NCBI RefSeq assembly: GCF_000337555.1
Contig: NZ_AOIO01000039.1
Coordinates: 52,722 to 116,721, forward strand
DNA from: Natrialba asiatica DSM 12278
Lineage (GTDB): Archaea; Halobacteriota; Halobacteria; Halobacteriales; Natrialbaceae
Reading direction: 5' to 3'
DNA length: 64,000 nt
The notes under the pieces were generated by a model. That model saw only the letters and a list, made by a program, of their open reading frames with translations. It did no database searches and had not been told where the DNA came from. Position numbers and translations under genes: made by a program. Every line of letters begins with the position of its first letter. The first letter of the stretch is position 1. Of the stretch, positions 43,424-54,910 are shown piece by piece.

Positions 43424-45100
43424 TTACATCATGCCGCCCATACCGCCACCCATGCCGCCCATACCGCCCATGCCACCGGCACCGCCGGCGGGCATGTCTT
43501 CTTCGTCGTCGTCGTCGGCAACCGCGAGGTCGCCGGCGGCGATGACGTCGTCGATGCGAAGCAGCATAACGGCCGCTTCGGTGGCGGATTCGATCGCCTG
43601 GGTCTTCACGCGAAGCGGCTCGTAGACGCCTTCCTCGCCCATGTCGATGGTGTCGCCGGTGAATGCGTCCAGTCCGGCAGCCTCGTTGCCGCCGTCGTGG
43701 TCGGCGCGGAGTTCGACGAGCGAGTCGATTGGGTCGAGTCCTGCGTTCTCGGCCAGCGTGCGTGGGATGATCTCGAGCGCGTCCGCGAAGGCTTCGACGG
43801 CGAGCTGTTCGCGCCCGCCGACGGAGTCGGCGTAGTCGCGCAGCGCAAGCGAGAGTTCGACTTCGGGCGCGCCGCCGCCGGCGAGCACCTTGCCGTCCTC
43901 GAGGGTCGTCCGCACCACACCGAGGGAGTCCTCGATGGCGCGGTCGACCTCGTCGATGACGTGCTCGGTGCCACCCCGGAGGATGAGCGTGACGGCCTGT
44001 GCGTCGTCGACGTCCTCGACGAAGATGCGCTGGTCACCGGCGATCTCCTTCTGGGCGACGCTGCCGGCGAAGCCGAGGTCGTCCTCGGTCAGGTCGTCGA
44101 CCGTTGAGACCGGCGTTGCGCCGGTTGCGCGGGCGAGCTGGGACTGGTCGCTGGACTTGACGCGGCGGACGGCGATGATGCCCTCCTGTGCGAGGTAGTG
44201 CTGGGCCATGTCGTCGATGCCGCCGTCGACGAAGACGACTTCCGCGCCGACGTCGGCGACCTGCTCGGCCATCTCGCGAAGCTGGGCCTCCTCCTGCTCT
44301 AAGAACTGCTCGAGCTGGTCCGGGTCGGTGACGTTGACTTCGGCGTCGATCTCGGTCTCTTTGATCTCGAGGTCGCCGTTGACGATCGCGACCGAGGCGT
44401 CCTCGGCGAAGTACGGCATGTTGTCGGAGACACGCTCCTTGTCGACGATGACGCCCTCGACGAGTTCGGAGTTCTCGATCGAGCCGCCGACGACCTTTTC
44501 GACTTTGACGTTGTCCGTGTCGACGTCGTCGCCGTCGGAGACGGACTGGACGGCGTCGACGACGAGATCGGCGAGCAGGTCGCGGGCGCTCTCTGCGCCC
44601 TTGCCGGTCATCGCGGTAGCGGCGATCTGGTGGAGGATCTCGTCGTCGTCCTCGTCGACATCGACTGCGATCTCTTCGAGGGCCTCCGTGGCCTCTTCGG
44701 CGGCCTGGCGGTATCCCTGCGCGAGCGTGGTCGCGTGGATGTCCTGATCGAGGAGGTCCTCGGCCTGGCTCAGGAGTTCACCGGCGACGACGACGGCGCT
44801 CGTGGTGCCGTCGCCGACCTCGTCCTCCTGGGTCTCGGCGACTTCGACGATCATGTCGGCCGCCGGGTGGTCGATTTCCATCTCCGAGAGGAGGGTGACG
44901 CCGTCGTTCGTCACGATGACGTTGCCCGAGGAATCGACGAGCATCTTGTCCATCCCCTTCGGTCCGAGTGTCGTGCGGACGGACTCGGCAACGGCCTTGC
45001 CGGCCTGTACGTTCATCGACTGCGCGTCTTTCCCGGAGGTTCGCTGGCTGTCCTCCGAGAGAACGATAAGGGGCTGGTTGCCCATCTGCTGTTGCGCCAT
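43424..45100 (-). CDS. ths: Thermosome subunit (group II chaperonin)
   Basis: A 558-residue group II chaperonin subunit that builds the double-ring, ATP-driven protein-folding cage. The equatorial domain has [20 protein letters not shown] and [17 protein letters not shown] (ATP-binding with the catalytic aspartate); the apical and intermediate domains follow, and [17 protein letters not shown] marks the C-terminal equatorial half. The protein ends in the Gly-Gly-Met repeat tail typical of haloarchaeal thermosomes. ATG 45100 is preferred to GTG 45106. A strong TATA box (TTTATATAG, 45128-45136) is 28-36 nt upstream, in an AT-rich context expected for a heat-inducible gene. Confidence 0.97.
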   Translation of the reverse strand: MAQQQMGNQPLIVLSEDSQRTSGKDAQSMNVQAGKAVAESVRTTLGPKGMDKMLVDSSGNVIVTNDGVTLLSEMEIDHPAADMIVEVAETQEDEVGDGTTSAVVVAGELLSQAEDLLDQDIHATTLAQGYRQAAEEATEALEEIAVDVDEDDDEILHQIAATAMTGKGAESARDLLADLVVDAVQSVSDGDDVDTDNVKVEKVVGGSIENSELVEGVIVDKERVSDNMPYFAEDASVAIVNGDLEIKETEIDAEVNVTDPDQLEQFLEQEEAQLREMAEQVADVGAEVVFVDGGIDDMAQHYLAQEGIIAVRRVKSSDQSQLARATGATPVSTVDDLTEDDLGFAGSVAQKEIAGDQRIFVEDVDDAQAVTLILRGGTEHVIDEVDRAIEDSLGVVRTTLEDGKVLAGGGAPEVELSLALRDYADSVGGREQLAVEAFADALEIIPRTLAENAGLDPIDSLVELRADHDGGNEAAGLDAFTGDTIDMGEEGVYEPLRVKTQAIESATEAAVMLLRIDDVIAAGDLAVADDDDEEDMPAGGAGGMGGMGGMGGGMGGMM

Positions 45101-45252
45101 AGTCACCCGAAGGATTGATTGTTATTCTATATAAATCCTTTGGTGTCAATTCACTCAGAGCGCCTGAATCGACGGGGGCTATCGCTTCGAGAGAGAACGA
45201 CCGGCGGTTATTTATGAGTGAACCGAACGAAAAACGGGAGTCAAGCGACAGA

Positions 45253-45813
45253 TCAAGACGATCCGGAGCCGGGGAAGCGGTGGTACTGCATCCCCTGGTG
45301 TTTCATCTCGTTGTGTCGCTCCTCCAGGAACGAGTAAACGGTGCCGTGTGGCGCGCCGTCGAGAAGCATCTCTGCGGCGCTGCGGACCGCATCGACTTGC
45401 GGCGGCGTGCCGATGATACCGAGCGTCGAGCCGTAGATGACGACCGATGCGCCCGACAGTTCCTCCATGAGTTCGCGCGTTCGGCCACCTTCGCCGATGA
45501 GTCGGCCCTTCTGGCGCTTCAGGTCGTTCTTGTTCCGGGCCGCCGCGTCGATGTCGACGACGTCGAACAGCATCATGTCGTCTTCGAGCAACTGCAGCGC
45601 CTCCTCGGGAGCGAATCCGCGCCCGATCGCACGGACGATTTCGGGGCCTTTGAGGCCGCGAACGGGGTCGCCGACCGTCTCGACGGCGACGGCACCGTCC
45701 TCCGAGTCGATATCCAATCGCACTTCGGCTTCCGCCTCGATCTCGCGCATCGTCTCGCCGCCCTCACCGATGAGAACTCCGATCCGGTCCTGCGGAATCT
45801 TCACGTGCTGCAT
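45253..45813 (-). CDS. KH-domain RNA-binding protein (Dim2/Krr1-like)
   Basis: A 186-residue protein with two KH domains. The first (about residues 3-60) has the loop IGVLIGEGGETMREIE, the second (about 95-155) has KGRLIGEGGRTRELMEELSG, both matching the I-G-x-x-G-x-x RNA-contact loop. This is the archaeal relative of Dim2/Pno1 and Krr1, which help process and dock small-subunit rRNA; in archaea it accompanies aIF2 alpha. ATG 45813 has TCTTAACC at 45837-45844, 24-31 nt upstream. It is divergent from the PAC2 gene. It follows, convergently in none, the thermosome gene on the same strand. Confidence 0.93.
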   Translation of the reverse strand: MQHVKIPQDRIGVLIGEGGETMREIEAEAEVRLDIDSEDGAVAVETVGDPVRGLKGPEIVRAIGRGFAPEEALQLLEDDMMLFDVVDIDAAARNKNDLKRQKGRLIGEGGRTRELMEELSGASVVIYGSTLGIIGTPPQVDAVRSAAEMLLDGAPHGTVYSFLEERHNEMKHQGMQYHRFPGSGSS

Positions 45814-45919
45814 ACACCCGGGTATTCGCTGCGTGAGGTTAAGACCTTGGTCCCCGCACGAGCACCGCCGACCCGTCCGCAGGGCCGGCAACTATACTCG
45901 AGTTCAGCGTACCGGTCGT

Positions 45920-46681
45920 ATGGCGACCGACCCGCAGTACGAACTCGTCACGAGCGCCACCGACCGGCTCGAGGGACCGCTGTTCCTCTCCCTCTCGAAT
46001 CTCGGGTTGGCGGGTCTCACCGCCGCCGATTACCTCGTCCAGCAACTCGAGTTCACCCAGATCGGTCACGTGCGGACGAAAAACCTGCCGACCGTCGTTC
46101 CGTTCCGAAACGGCGAGCCGCGTCGTCCGATCCGCCTCTACGCGAGCGACGACGACGACTGCTGCGTGCTGCTCGGCGAAACCGTCATCCCGGTCTGGAC
46201 CGCCGAGGCGTTCACCGACGCGGTCGTCGACTGGCTCGCCGAGACGGCGCTCGACGACCTCACCGTCTTGCACGGCATCCCGTTTCCGCACGGTCCCGAC
46301 GAACACGAGGTCTTCTCGGTGGCAACACCGGACTACCAACGGCAACGGCTAGCCGACGCCGACAGCACGCCGCTCAGCGGCGGCATCTTAGACGGCGTGC
46401 CCGGCGAACTCACGACCCGCCGGTTCGACGGCGACGTCCCGCCGGTCGGCGTCCTGGTGACGCCGAGTCACCCGCCGGGACCGGATCTCGATGCGGCGCT
46501 TCGCTATCTCGCGTTCCTGACCGCGCACTACGACCTCGAAATCGACACCGAGCCGTTGCGCGAGCGCTCGGAAGCGCTCACCAGATACTACGCCGAACTC
46601 GCCGAGCGCATGGCGGCGATCGAGTCCCAGGACACCCCGCTCGAGGGACGAACGCTTCCCGACGACCGGATGTATATGTAA
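45920..46681 (+). CDS. PAC2-family protein (proteasome assembly chaperone-like)
   Basis: A 253-residue protein of the PAC2 (DUF75) family, relatives of which help assemble the 20S proteasome in eukaryotes and archaea. Recognisable parts are LFLSLSNLGLAGLTAADYL, QIGHVRTKNLPTVVPFRNGE, the segment LHGIPFPHGPDEHEV and a C-terminal helix (about 205-240). No proteasome gene is in the window, so the partnership is inferred from the family. ACTATACTC (45891-45899) is 21-29 nt upstream of the ATG, implying a leaderless message. It shares the 106-bp intergenic space with the divergent KH gene. Confidence 0.86.
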   Translation: MATDPQYELVTSATDRLEGPLFLSLSNLGLAGLTAADYLVQQLEFTQIGHVRTKNLPTVVPFRNGEPRRPIRLYASDDDDCCVLLGETVIPVWTAEAFTDAVVDWLAETALDDLTVLHGIPFPHGPDEHEVFSVATPDYQRQRLADADSTPLSGGILDGVPGELTTRRFDGDVPPVGVLVTPSHPPGPDLDAALRYLAFLTAHYDLEIDTEPLRERSEALTRYYAELAERMAAIESQDTPLEGRTLPDDRMYM

Positions 46682-46732
46682 CGCGTGGCTCGCCGGCCGA
46701 GCAGCGGCTGGGGGAACCGGACAGTGCCGGCA

Positions 46733-47236
46733 CTACTCCGGGACGGAGCGGAACCGCACTGACTCCGAACCCGTCTCGAGGATCGCGACCGTCCGGTCCT
46801 CCGCGGCCGTCGTCGGAAACTGCGCCCCCGGGTTCAGCAGCGTCGTTCCCCCGTATTCGGTGCGTTCGTTGACGTGGTGATGACCGTAACAGACGAACTC
46901 GTGTTCGTCGGCGGCGGCGATCGCCCGCACCTCGTCCATCGACTCGCCGTGGAGGACGGCGATCGAGAGCCCGTCGAACTCGAGAGCTGCGAACCGGCCG
47001 TGGAGTTCGCTCCCGCCGCCGAGCGAGTCGAAGGCCGTCTGCAGGTTGCGAGCGTCGCCGTCGTTGTTCCCGAGAACGCCGTGGAGTTCGAATTCCGAGA
47101 AGTACGGCACGATCAGCGGCGCAACGAAGTCGCCGCAGTGGACGACGATCTCGACGCCTTCGTCCTCGAAAATCTCGGTGATGCGCTCGACCGCGTCGAC
47201 GTTGTCGTGGGTGTCGGCGACGATGCCGATGTTCAT
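46733..47236 (-). CDS. YfcE/MJ0936-like metallophosphoesterase
   Basis: A 167-residue calcineurin-like phosphodiesterase. Metal-binding motifs of the family are in order: GIVADTHDN (Asp, His), HCGDFVAP (Asp), GVLGNNDGD (Asn) , VLHGES (His) and CYGHHHVNE (two histidines). It would hydrolyse phosphodiesters in the cytosol with two metal ions such as Mn2+ or Ni2+. The size is typical of the short YfcE branch. The start ATG 47236 is at the motif beginning MNIGIVADTHD; upstream codons in frame are not conserved. It is convergent to the PAC2 gene. The natural substrate is unknown. Confidence 0.92.
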   Translation of the reverse strand: MNIGIVADTHDNVDAVERITEIFEDEGVEIVVHCGDFVAPLIVPYFSEFELHGVLGNNDGDARNLQTAFDSLGGGSELHGRFAALEFDGLSIAVLHGESMDEVRAIAAADEHEFVCYGHHHVNERTEYGGTTLLNPGAQFPTTAAEDRTVAILETGSESVRFRSVPE

Positions 47237-47356
47237 ACGCAGTTCCCCGCGGGCGACCGACAAATGTGTTGGGTCCGATTTCCCGATAGCGGCCTTCCCG
47301 GAGGGTCGAACAGTGCCAGGATCGGACGATCAGGAACAGGGCCCAGGGCCCAGCGA

Positions 47357-48598
47357 TCAGACTCCGACGACCGACGGCACCCCGGCGCTATCGAGCGCCC
47401 GTCGCCGTTCCTCGTCGGTGAGCCGGTAGGGCTCGAGTTCGGTCGCGAGTTCATCGAGCGCGTTCCGCCGGCGCTGGTGGGCGGCGAGGAAGTCGGTGAT
47501 GCGCTCGATCGCGAGGTCTTTGAGGTCGCCGCTCAGCAGGTCGCCCGCGCGGTAGGCCGCGGCGATGCGCTCGAGTTCGTCGTCGTCCGGTTCGAAGAAG
47601 TATCGGAGATACTGGAAGGGAACGTCGACCGTCGGGTCGCCGCCCTTCTCGCGGTGGTCTTCGAGCGTCGGGCGTCCGCCGGTGTAGGCGTGCGTGTGAA
47701 TGGTCTCGGCGACGGTTTCCGGATCGTCGGTGAGTTCGATCGAGGGCGCGTCGCCGGACGAACTCATCTTCCCGGGGCCGGCGAGACTCGGGAGGAAGCG
47801 CCCGAGCAGCGCGCCCGGTTTTCGGACCGGAAGGGCCTCCTTCGCGGCCACGTCGCGGCAGACGCGAACGTGTGGGTCCTGGTCGACGGCGATGGGGACG
47901 AGCGTCGGCTGTCGGCCGGCGACGAGTTGCGGAAGCAGGAGGTGGGTCGCCTGCACAGCGGGGTAGAACTGCAGACCGACGGTGTCCTGCTCGCCGTAGA
48001 CGGCCTCAACGGTCGCCGGGGTGAGGTGCTTCGCGAGGCGGACCGCGATCGGGTAGAGCACGTCCGCGTCGGCGGTGTCGATCACGATCCGCGTCCTTGC
48101 GGGGTCGAACCCGACCGCGAGGATATCCCGCAGGTTCTCGCGGGTGTGCTCGCCGATCGACGCAAAGGACTGCTCTTTCGCGAGGAACTTTTCGTCGTCC
48201 GACAGCGGGACGTAGACCGTCGCGCCCGTCTCCCGCTGGAAGCGCTTTGCGAGATAGAGCGGCAGGACGTGGCCGAGGTGCATCGGCCCCGACGGCCCCC
48301 TGCCGGTGACGACCGCGTGCGGGTCGCCCGCCCCGGCGGCCGCGAGGTAGTCGTCCACGTCCCGGCCGGCGTAGAACGTCCGGCGGCGGAGCAGCGGGTG
48401 GTCGGGAAAGCGTGTGATCTGTTCGTCCGTCAGTTCGGCAGCGCCGAAGCGCGCTACGAGTTTGTCGTAATTGACCTCGCCCGAGACGGCGTACGGTGTG
48501 ACGGTGAACTCGTCGGCCTCGTCGCTCGAGCGAGACCCGTCGGCTTCGGGAGGGGTGGTTGCGTTCGGTTCGCGGTGATTGTCGGTTGGATCTGACAT
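47357..48598 (-). CDS. trpS: Tryptophan-tRNA ligase
   Basis: A 413-residue class I aminoacyl-tRNA synthetase that charges tRNA-Trp. The HIGH motif is seen as MHLGHVLPL and the KMSKS motif as GKMSSSGD. TGRGPSGPMHLGH and GEQDTVGLQFYPAVQATH are as in archaeal/eukaryotic TrpRS. The first 45 residues form a disordered acidic extension. Haloarchaea often carry two TrpRS paralogues; a second is not in this window, so essentiality cannot be judged. ATG 48598 (MSDPTDNHR) is the first good start; earlier in-frame codons are arginine-rich. It runs on the same strand as the phosphodiesterase, 120 bp upstream. Confidence 0.95.
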   Translation of the reverse strand: MSDPTDNHREPNATTPPEADGSRSSDEADEFTVTPYAVSGEVNYDKLVARFGAAELTDEQITRFPDHPLLRRRTFYAGRDVDDYLAAAGAGDPHAVVTGRGPSGPMHLGHVLPLYLAKRFQRETGATVYVPLSDDEKFLAKEQSFASIGEHTRENLRDILAVGFDPARTRIVIDTADADVLYPIAVRLAKHLTPATVEAVYGEQDTVGLQFYPAVQATHLLLPQLVAGRQPTLVPIAVDQDPHVRVCRDVAAKEALPVRKPGALLGRFLPSLAGPGKMSSSGDAPSIELTDDPETVAETIHTHAYTGGRPTLEDHREKGGDPTVDVPFQYLRYFFEPDDDELERIAAAYRAGDLLSGDLKDLAIERITDFLAAHQRRRNALDELATELEPYRLTDEERRRALDSAGVPSVVGV

Positions 48599-48920
48599 TC
48601 GTATCGGCGGTGGGATTCGACTGCAGTGGCTACGGCGCGGAACGAGAACCGACACAGAACGGAGGGAGCGACCGCCGCTGCGACCGACGAGTTAGGTCGC
48701 GCCGACAGCCGCGACGGTACTGTCCGCTCTCGAGGGGACCGACCAGCGCCACCGCCGCTCGAGAGCGGTCGTCATCGAATCACGGTACGAACCCGGTTCC
48801 ATTGAACGTTACGCCGCGGGGTCGCGTCAGGACGGACGACGCTATAGCGACCCGCGTGATAACGTACCTCAATGTAGAACTATTACAATATTACATTACG
48901 ATCGCCGAAAGAAAGGGAGT
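48599..48920. other. Divergent spacer between trpS and the 5'-nucleotidase gene
   Basis: A 322-bp gap. Its right end is AT-rich (48870-48900, ACTATTACAATATTACATTACG) and supplies the nucleotidase promoter. The rest is GC-rich and shows no gene or strong repeat. Confidence 0.5.
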
Positions 48921-50576
48921 ATGTCCGAGCGCAACGGGCCCGAGATCGAACGGCGTCGGTTACTGACTCGCGTCGGGGTCGCCGGAACGGCCGCGCTCGC
49001 CGGGTGCTCGAACGAGGAACCCGCGACGAGCGACGCGAGAACCGACGGTGAACCGAGCGGAGAGAAGGGAACTAAACGGAACGGAAACGGTGACGGGCCC
49101 GAAAACGAAAGGACGACCCTCCGACTCCTCCACGATACGCACATCCACGGACGGTTGGGTAACAGCGGCGAGCCCCACAACGTCGCGAACTACTTCGGGC
49201 TGATCGAGGAGTTGTACGCGGCAGCCGATCACGCCGTCGCGGTCGGCAACGGGGACGACCTGCACATGTCCGTCGAATCGTCCGTCTTCGACGGCAACCA
49301 CGTGACGACGATTCTCAACGAGAGCCCCGTCTCGTACAACACGATCGGCAATCACGAGTTCGACAACGGTCCCGAAAGCCTGCGCGAGAACATCGCCGCG
49401 AGCGAGTTTACCTGGGTGAGCGCGAACGTTCTCGAGAGCGACGCCGAGGCGGTCTTCGGGAGCGACGAGGGGGCAGTTCGATACGCGACCGAAGAGATCG
49501 GCGGCGTACGGGTCGGGTTCACCGGGTTCGCACCTGAGAACACGCCCGACGTCACGTCGGTCGACGGTGCGGCCGAGGTGCTCGAACCCGTCGGTGCCGC
49601 CGAAGCCGTCGTCGCCGATCTCGAAGCGGACGGTGCCGACGTGATCGTCGTCCTCTCGCACCTCGCGAGTTCGGTCGCCGAGGAACTCGTCGCCGCCGTC
49701 GACGGGATCGACGTCGTCGTCGGCGATCACACGGCGTCCGTCGTGGACGAGCCCGTCGAGGTAAACGAGACGCTCCTCTCGTACGTCGGCGACGAGTTCG
49801 ATTACGTCGGACAACTCGACCTCGAGATCGCTATCGAGAGCGAGGGCGAGAGCGGTGCTATCGAAGAGTACGCGTTCGAGCGCCACGATCTCGCGGCGCT
49901 CGTGGACGACAGTGCGGTCGACCCGCACGAGGGCGTTCGGGAGCTACTCGTCGACTACGAGGCGCGACTCGACGAGGAACTCGGCGAGGTGATCGGCGAA
50001 ACGACGGTCGATCTCGACGTCCGCGCGGAGACGGTCCGTCGCGAGGAGTCGAACTTCGGTACCTGGCTCGCGGACGTGATCCGCGACGACGTCGACGCCG
50101 ACGTGGCGATACAGAACGGCGGCGGCATCAGGAGCGATCGGCTGTACGAGGCGGGCGAGCTATCCCGCGGAACGGTCGTCGATATCCTTCCGTTCCCGAA
50201 CCGAACGGTGAAACTCGAGGTTTCCGGCGAGACTCTCGAGGGCGCGATCGAACACGGCGTCAGCGCGGTGGCGGACGGTCACGGTCGGTTCCCGCAGGTC
50301 AGCGGCCTGTCGTTCGCGTACGATCCCGACGCCGAAGCGGGTCGCCGCGTCGAAGAGTTGCGCGTCGGCGAGAACTCGGTCGATTCCGACGCGACGTACG
50401 AACTCGGGACCAACGATTTCCTCGCGGGCGGCGGCGACGGGTACGACGAACTCGAGGAGTCCGCCGTGCTAGTTCCGCCGGACGAAGGAACGGTGTTGTC
50501 GGCGCTCGCGATGGCGACGATCGAGACGAACGGGACGATTTCGCCGATCATCGAGGGACGAATCGAAACGGTCTGA
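48921..50576 (+). CDS. 5'-nucleotidase/UshA-like lipoprotein
   Basis: A 551-residue exported metallophosphatase. The N-terminus has an arginine-rich Tat-like signal (RRRLLTRVGVAG) and lipobox LAGC with Cys29, predicting a surface lipoprotein. A disordered linker (30-65) precedes the calcineurin-like domain: HDTHIHGRL (metal ligands at 72 and 74), GNGDDLHMS, TIGNHEFDNG, and VLSHLAS, then GDHT. The C-terminal 5'-nucleotidase domain (about 335-550) contains NFGTWLADVI and NGGGIRSD, which bind the nucleotide. It would salvage phosphate or nucleosides from external nucleotides. No phosphate-uptake gene is adjacent. Confidence 0.93.
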   Translation: MSERNGPEIERRRLLTRVGVAGTAALAGCSNEEPATSDARTDGEPSGEKGTKRNGNGDGPENERTTLRLLHDTHIHGRLGNSGEPHNVANYFGLIEELYAAADHAVAVGNGDDLHMSVESSVFDGNHVTTILNESPVSYNTIGNHEFDNGPESLRENIAASEFTWVSANVLESDAEAVFGSDEGAVRYATEEIGGVRVGFTGFAPENTPDVTSVDGAAEVLEPVGAAEAVVADLEADGADVIVVLSHLASSVAEELVAAVDGIDVVVGDHTASVVDEPVEVNETLLSYVGDEFDYVGQLDLEIAIESEGESGAIEEYAFERHDLAALVDDSAVDPHEGVRELLVDYEARLDEELGEVIGETTVDLDVRAETVRREESNFGTWLADVIRDDVDADVAIQNGGGIRSDRLYEAGELSRGTVVDILPFPNRTVKLEVSGETLEGAIEHGVSAVADGHGRFPQVSGLSFAYDPDAEAGRRVEELRVGENSVDSDATYELGTNDFLAGGGDGYDELEESAVLVPPDEGTVLSALAMATIETNGTISPIIEGRIETV

Positions 50577-50617
50577 GGAAGTCTCAGCGAAGGCGATCGG
50601 GCGAGGATCGAACCGAC

Positions 50618-51493
50618 TCAGTCCCGGGACGGGTCCGGCTCGGGATCGGTCACGAACTCGAGGAGGTCGTCGGCGTCGGCGTCCAAGCCCTGCCGGGAGA
50701 AGAAACTCGACACGTTCTCGCAGTCGCGCTCTAAGAAATCGCGGCTGTTGGGATGGTGGACGGTGACGGCCTGGCCCAGGTCGATCACCACGAGTTCACC
50801 CTCGTGGAAGACGACGTTGTACTCGCTCAGGTCGCCGTGGACGATGCCGGCCGCGTAGAGGCGGCGCATGTACTCGCGCATGACCTCGTAGGCGGTCTGG
50901 GGATTCTCGATGTGGACTTCGCCGAGGCGCTTTGCCCGGCCCTCGGCGTTGCCGATGTACTCCATGACGAGCACGTTTCGTTCGGTGGCGATCGGTTCGG
51001 GGACGCGGACACCGGCTTTCTTGGCCCGCCGGAGGTTCGCGAACTCCTTTTTGGTCCAGGCGAGGACGACGTCTTTCTTCTTGCCGCCCAGGCCTTCGAA
51101 GCGCGGGTCGCCCTCGAGATAGTCGCGCATCTGGCGAAAATTCGAGGCGTTGATCCGGTAGACCTTGACCGCGACGTCGCGGTCGTCGCCGAGCGCGTGA
51201 TAGACGTTCGCCTCCTTGCCCGTCGAGAGCGGCCCGCCGAAGGCCTCGACGTAGCCGTCCTGGACGAGTTTGTACAGCGCGGCGAACGTTGCATCGTCGA
51301 ACACCGACTGCTCGACCTTGAACTGGTCGGCGTCCTTGATACGCTCCTCGAACTGCTCGAACTTGCGATCGCGTTTGCGGGCGATTCGGTCGGCTTCGGT
51401 GTCCGACACGTCGATCTCCTCCCACTCGTCGCCCGGCGTCTCGGCCTCGTCGAGGTCGACTAACCCGAATTCCGCGTCCGTTCCCTGTCCCAT
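50618..51493 (-). CDS. rio1: RIO1-type atypical protein kinase
   Basis: A 291-residue RIO-family kinase. The nucleotide loop GGPLSTGKEANVYHA replaces a normal P-loop (residues about 90-104), and the ATP-binding lysine is in DVAVKVYRI. The catalytic loop is HGDLSEYN and the metal-binding segment is VIDLGQAVTVHHP, both RIO hallmarks. RIO1 acts in late small-subunit ribosome maturation, mostly as an ATPase. ATG 51493 has CTTTACC at 51519-51525, 26-32 nt upstream, so the transcript is probably leaderless. N- and C-terminal tails are acidic. The gene stands alone, convergent to the nucleotidase. Confidence 0.95.
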   Translation of the reverse strand: MGQGTDAEFGLVDLDEAETPGDEWEEIDVSDTEADRIARKRDRKFEQFEERIKDADQFKVEQSVFDDATFAALYKLVQDGYVEAFGGPLSTGKEANVYHALGDDRDVAVKVYRINASNFRQMRDYLEGDPRFEGLGGKKKDVVLAWTKKEFANLRRAKKAGVRVPEPIATERNVLVMEYIGNAEGRAKRLGEVHIENPQTAYEVMREYMRRLYAAGIVHGDLSEYNVVFHEGELVVIDLGQAVTVHHPNSRDFLERDCENVSSFFSRQGLDADADDLLEFVTDPEPDPSRD

Positions 51494-51714
51494 CTACTCC
51501 GTGGTAGGGGGCGCAGGCGGGTAAAGGACCGGGTATCCCTCGCCGGTGAACCGACGGCTTTCACCCGCCTCGAATCAGTATGTCGGGCCTGTCTTTTTTC
51601 GCTTCGCGTCGTAGGGTTACAGATGAACGGAGCGCAGAACGAGACCATGAACGCGAACAGGCCCCCGACCACGACCGACCGCGCCAACGTCCAGCCGATG
51701 GTGACGGCCGACCG

Positions 51715-52143
51715 ATGACCAGCTACGACGTGACGCTCGAACGGACCGAGGGCCCGACCCAAACGATCGCGGTCGACGAGCGCGAGACGATACTCGAGGC
51801 CGCCCGGCGGGCCGGCGTCCGGCTCCCGTCCGACTGTCGGAAAGGGACTTGCACGACGTGCGTGGGACGAGTGCTCGCCGTCGACGGCGAACCTGAACCT
51901 GAACCCGAAGCCGAGGCCGAGGCCGAAACCGAACCTGAACTCGAGACGCCGTCCGGCGATCGGAGCGACCACCACCCCGACGCCGCGACCGCCGTCGACT
52001 ACCGACGGCCGCCGCGGGCGCTCGACGAGCGCGAACGCACCGACGGCTATGCGCTGCTGTGTATCGCGCTGCCAAGAGCCGACTGTCGAATCGAGGTGGG
52101 GCCGAGGGTGCGCGCGGAAGTCGGCGACAGTCCGTGGAAGTAG
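51715..52143 (+). CDS. 2Fe-2S ferredoxin with acidic repeat insertion
   Basis: A 142-residue plant-type ferredoxin. Cys41, Cys46 and Cys49 lie in DCRKGTCTTCVGRV, and Cys116 in YALLCIALP completes the cluster. Between the third and fourth cysteines a run of about 40 residues (57-97), beginning with alternating Glu-Pro and Glu-Ala dipeptides, interrupts the fold where other family members have a short loop; it comes from a hexamer repeat. Electron transfer partner is unknown. The start ATG 51715 begins the conserved sequence. It precedes ligA by 108 bp on the same strand, without obvious functional link. Confidence 0.88.
   Translation: MTSYDVTLERTEGPTQTIAVDERETILEAARRAGVRLPSDCRKGTCTTCVGRVLAVDGEPEPEPEAEAEAETEPELETPSGDRSDHHPDAATAVDYRRPPRALDERERTDGYALLCIALPRADCRIEVGPRVRAEVGDSPWK
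51889..51940 (+). repeat. Degenerate GAACCT/GAGGCC hexamer repeat
   Basis: About eight imperfect hexamers (GAACCT, GAACCC, GAAGCC, GAGGCC and variants) encode a Glu-Pro/Glu-Ala stretch inside the ferredoxin gene. The spacing keeps frame, as expected for slippage. Confidence 0.85.
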
Positions 52144-54348
<2,205 letters not shown>

Positions 54349-54448
54349 CGAGCTATCGGCTCGGTGGCGAACTCGTTGCAGCGGATGGCAGTCACCTGTA
54401 GTGGCATGAAGGGTGCGTAACTTAGTACCAGAACGGTGTACCGCGGCT

Positions 54449-54850
54449 ATGGCGTCGATTCCAGACGACTTCCACGATCTGTTCGAGAAGAAAACGTTCG
54501 CTCACGTGGCGACGGTGTTACCGGACGACGAGCTGCACGTCACGCCCGTGTGGATCGACTACGACGCGGACGCGGATCGCCTGCTTATCAACACCGAACG
54601 AGACCGACGGAAGACGAAAAACGCCAGCAACGATTCGCGGATCGGCGTGAGCATGACCGATCCCGACAGCCCCTATCGCATGCTCTCCGTGACGGGTTCG
54701 GTCGACGAGATCACGACCGACGGTGCGCGCGAGCACATCGACGAACTCGCACAGCGATATACGGGCAACGAGGAGTACCAGAATCCGATCCAGAGCGAGC
54801 GGGTCATCATCTCGATCGAACCTGAAGAGGTTCGCCACGCCGCACAATAG
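54449..54850 (+). CDS. Flavin/F420-dependent split-barrel protein (PPOX class)
   Basis: A 133-residue protein of the pyridoxamine-phosphate-oxidase-like split barrel superfamily. The pattern FAHVATVLPDDELHVTPVWI and NTERDRRKTKNASNDSRIGV matches the small F420- or FMN-binding enzymes of this class, and the ending SERVIISIEPEEV is also usual. They reduce diverse substrates with F420H2, which haloarchaea make. ATG 54449 is favoured by AACTTAGTA (54418-54426), 23-31 nt upstream. It is convergent to the exporter permease, with a repeat-rich 60-bp gap between. Confidence 0.85.
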   Translation: MASIPDDFHDLFEKKTFAHVATVLPDDELHVTPVWIDYDADADRLLINTERDRRKTKNASNDSRIGVSMTDPDSPYRMLSVTGSVDEITTDGAREHIDELAQRYTGNEEYQNPIQSERVIISIEPEEVRHAAQ

Positions 54851-54910
54851 GGTGAACGCGAACGTGGCGGCGAACGCAAACAGAAACGAGAGTGCGAACG
54901 CGAACCGCGC
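54851..54910. repeat. Degenerate GCGAAC repeat between convergent genes
   Basis: The 60-bp gap holds repeated GCGAAC/GAACGC/AACGAG units. It separates the stops of the split-barrel protein and the exporter permease, and resembles the hexamer repeats seen inside several coding regions of this window. Confidence 0.55.

Noticed and set aside
46874-48595. 573-residue plus-strand frame opposite the phosphodiesterase and trpS genes
   Set aside because: It is the antisense shadow of two genes with clear catalytic motifs; its own product is a low-complexity Arg/Val/Glu-rich sequence.
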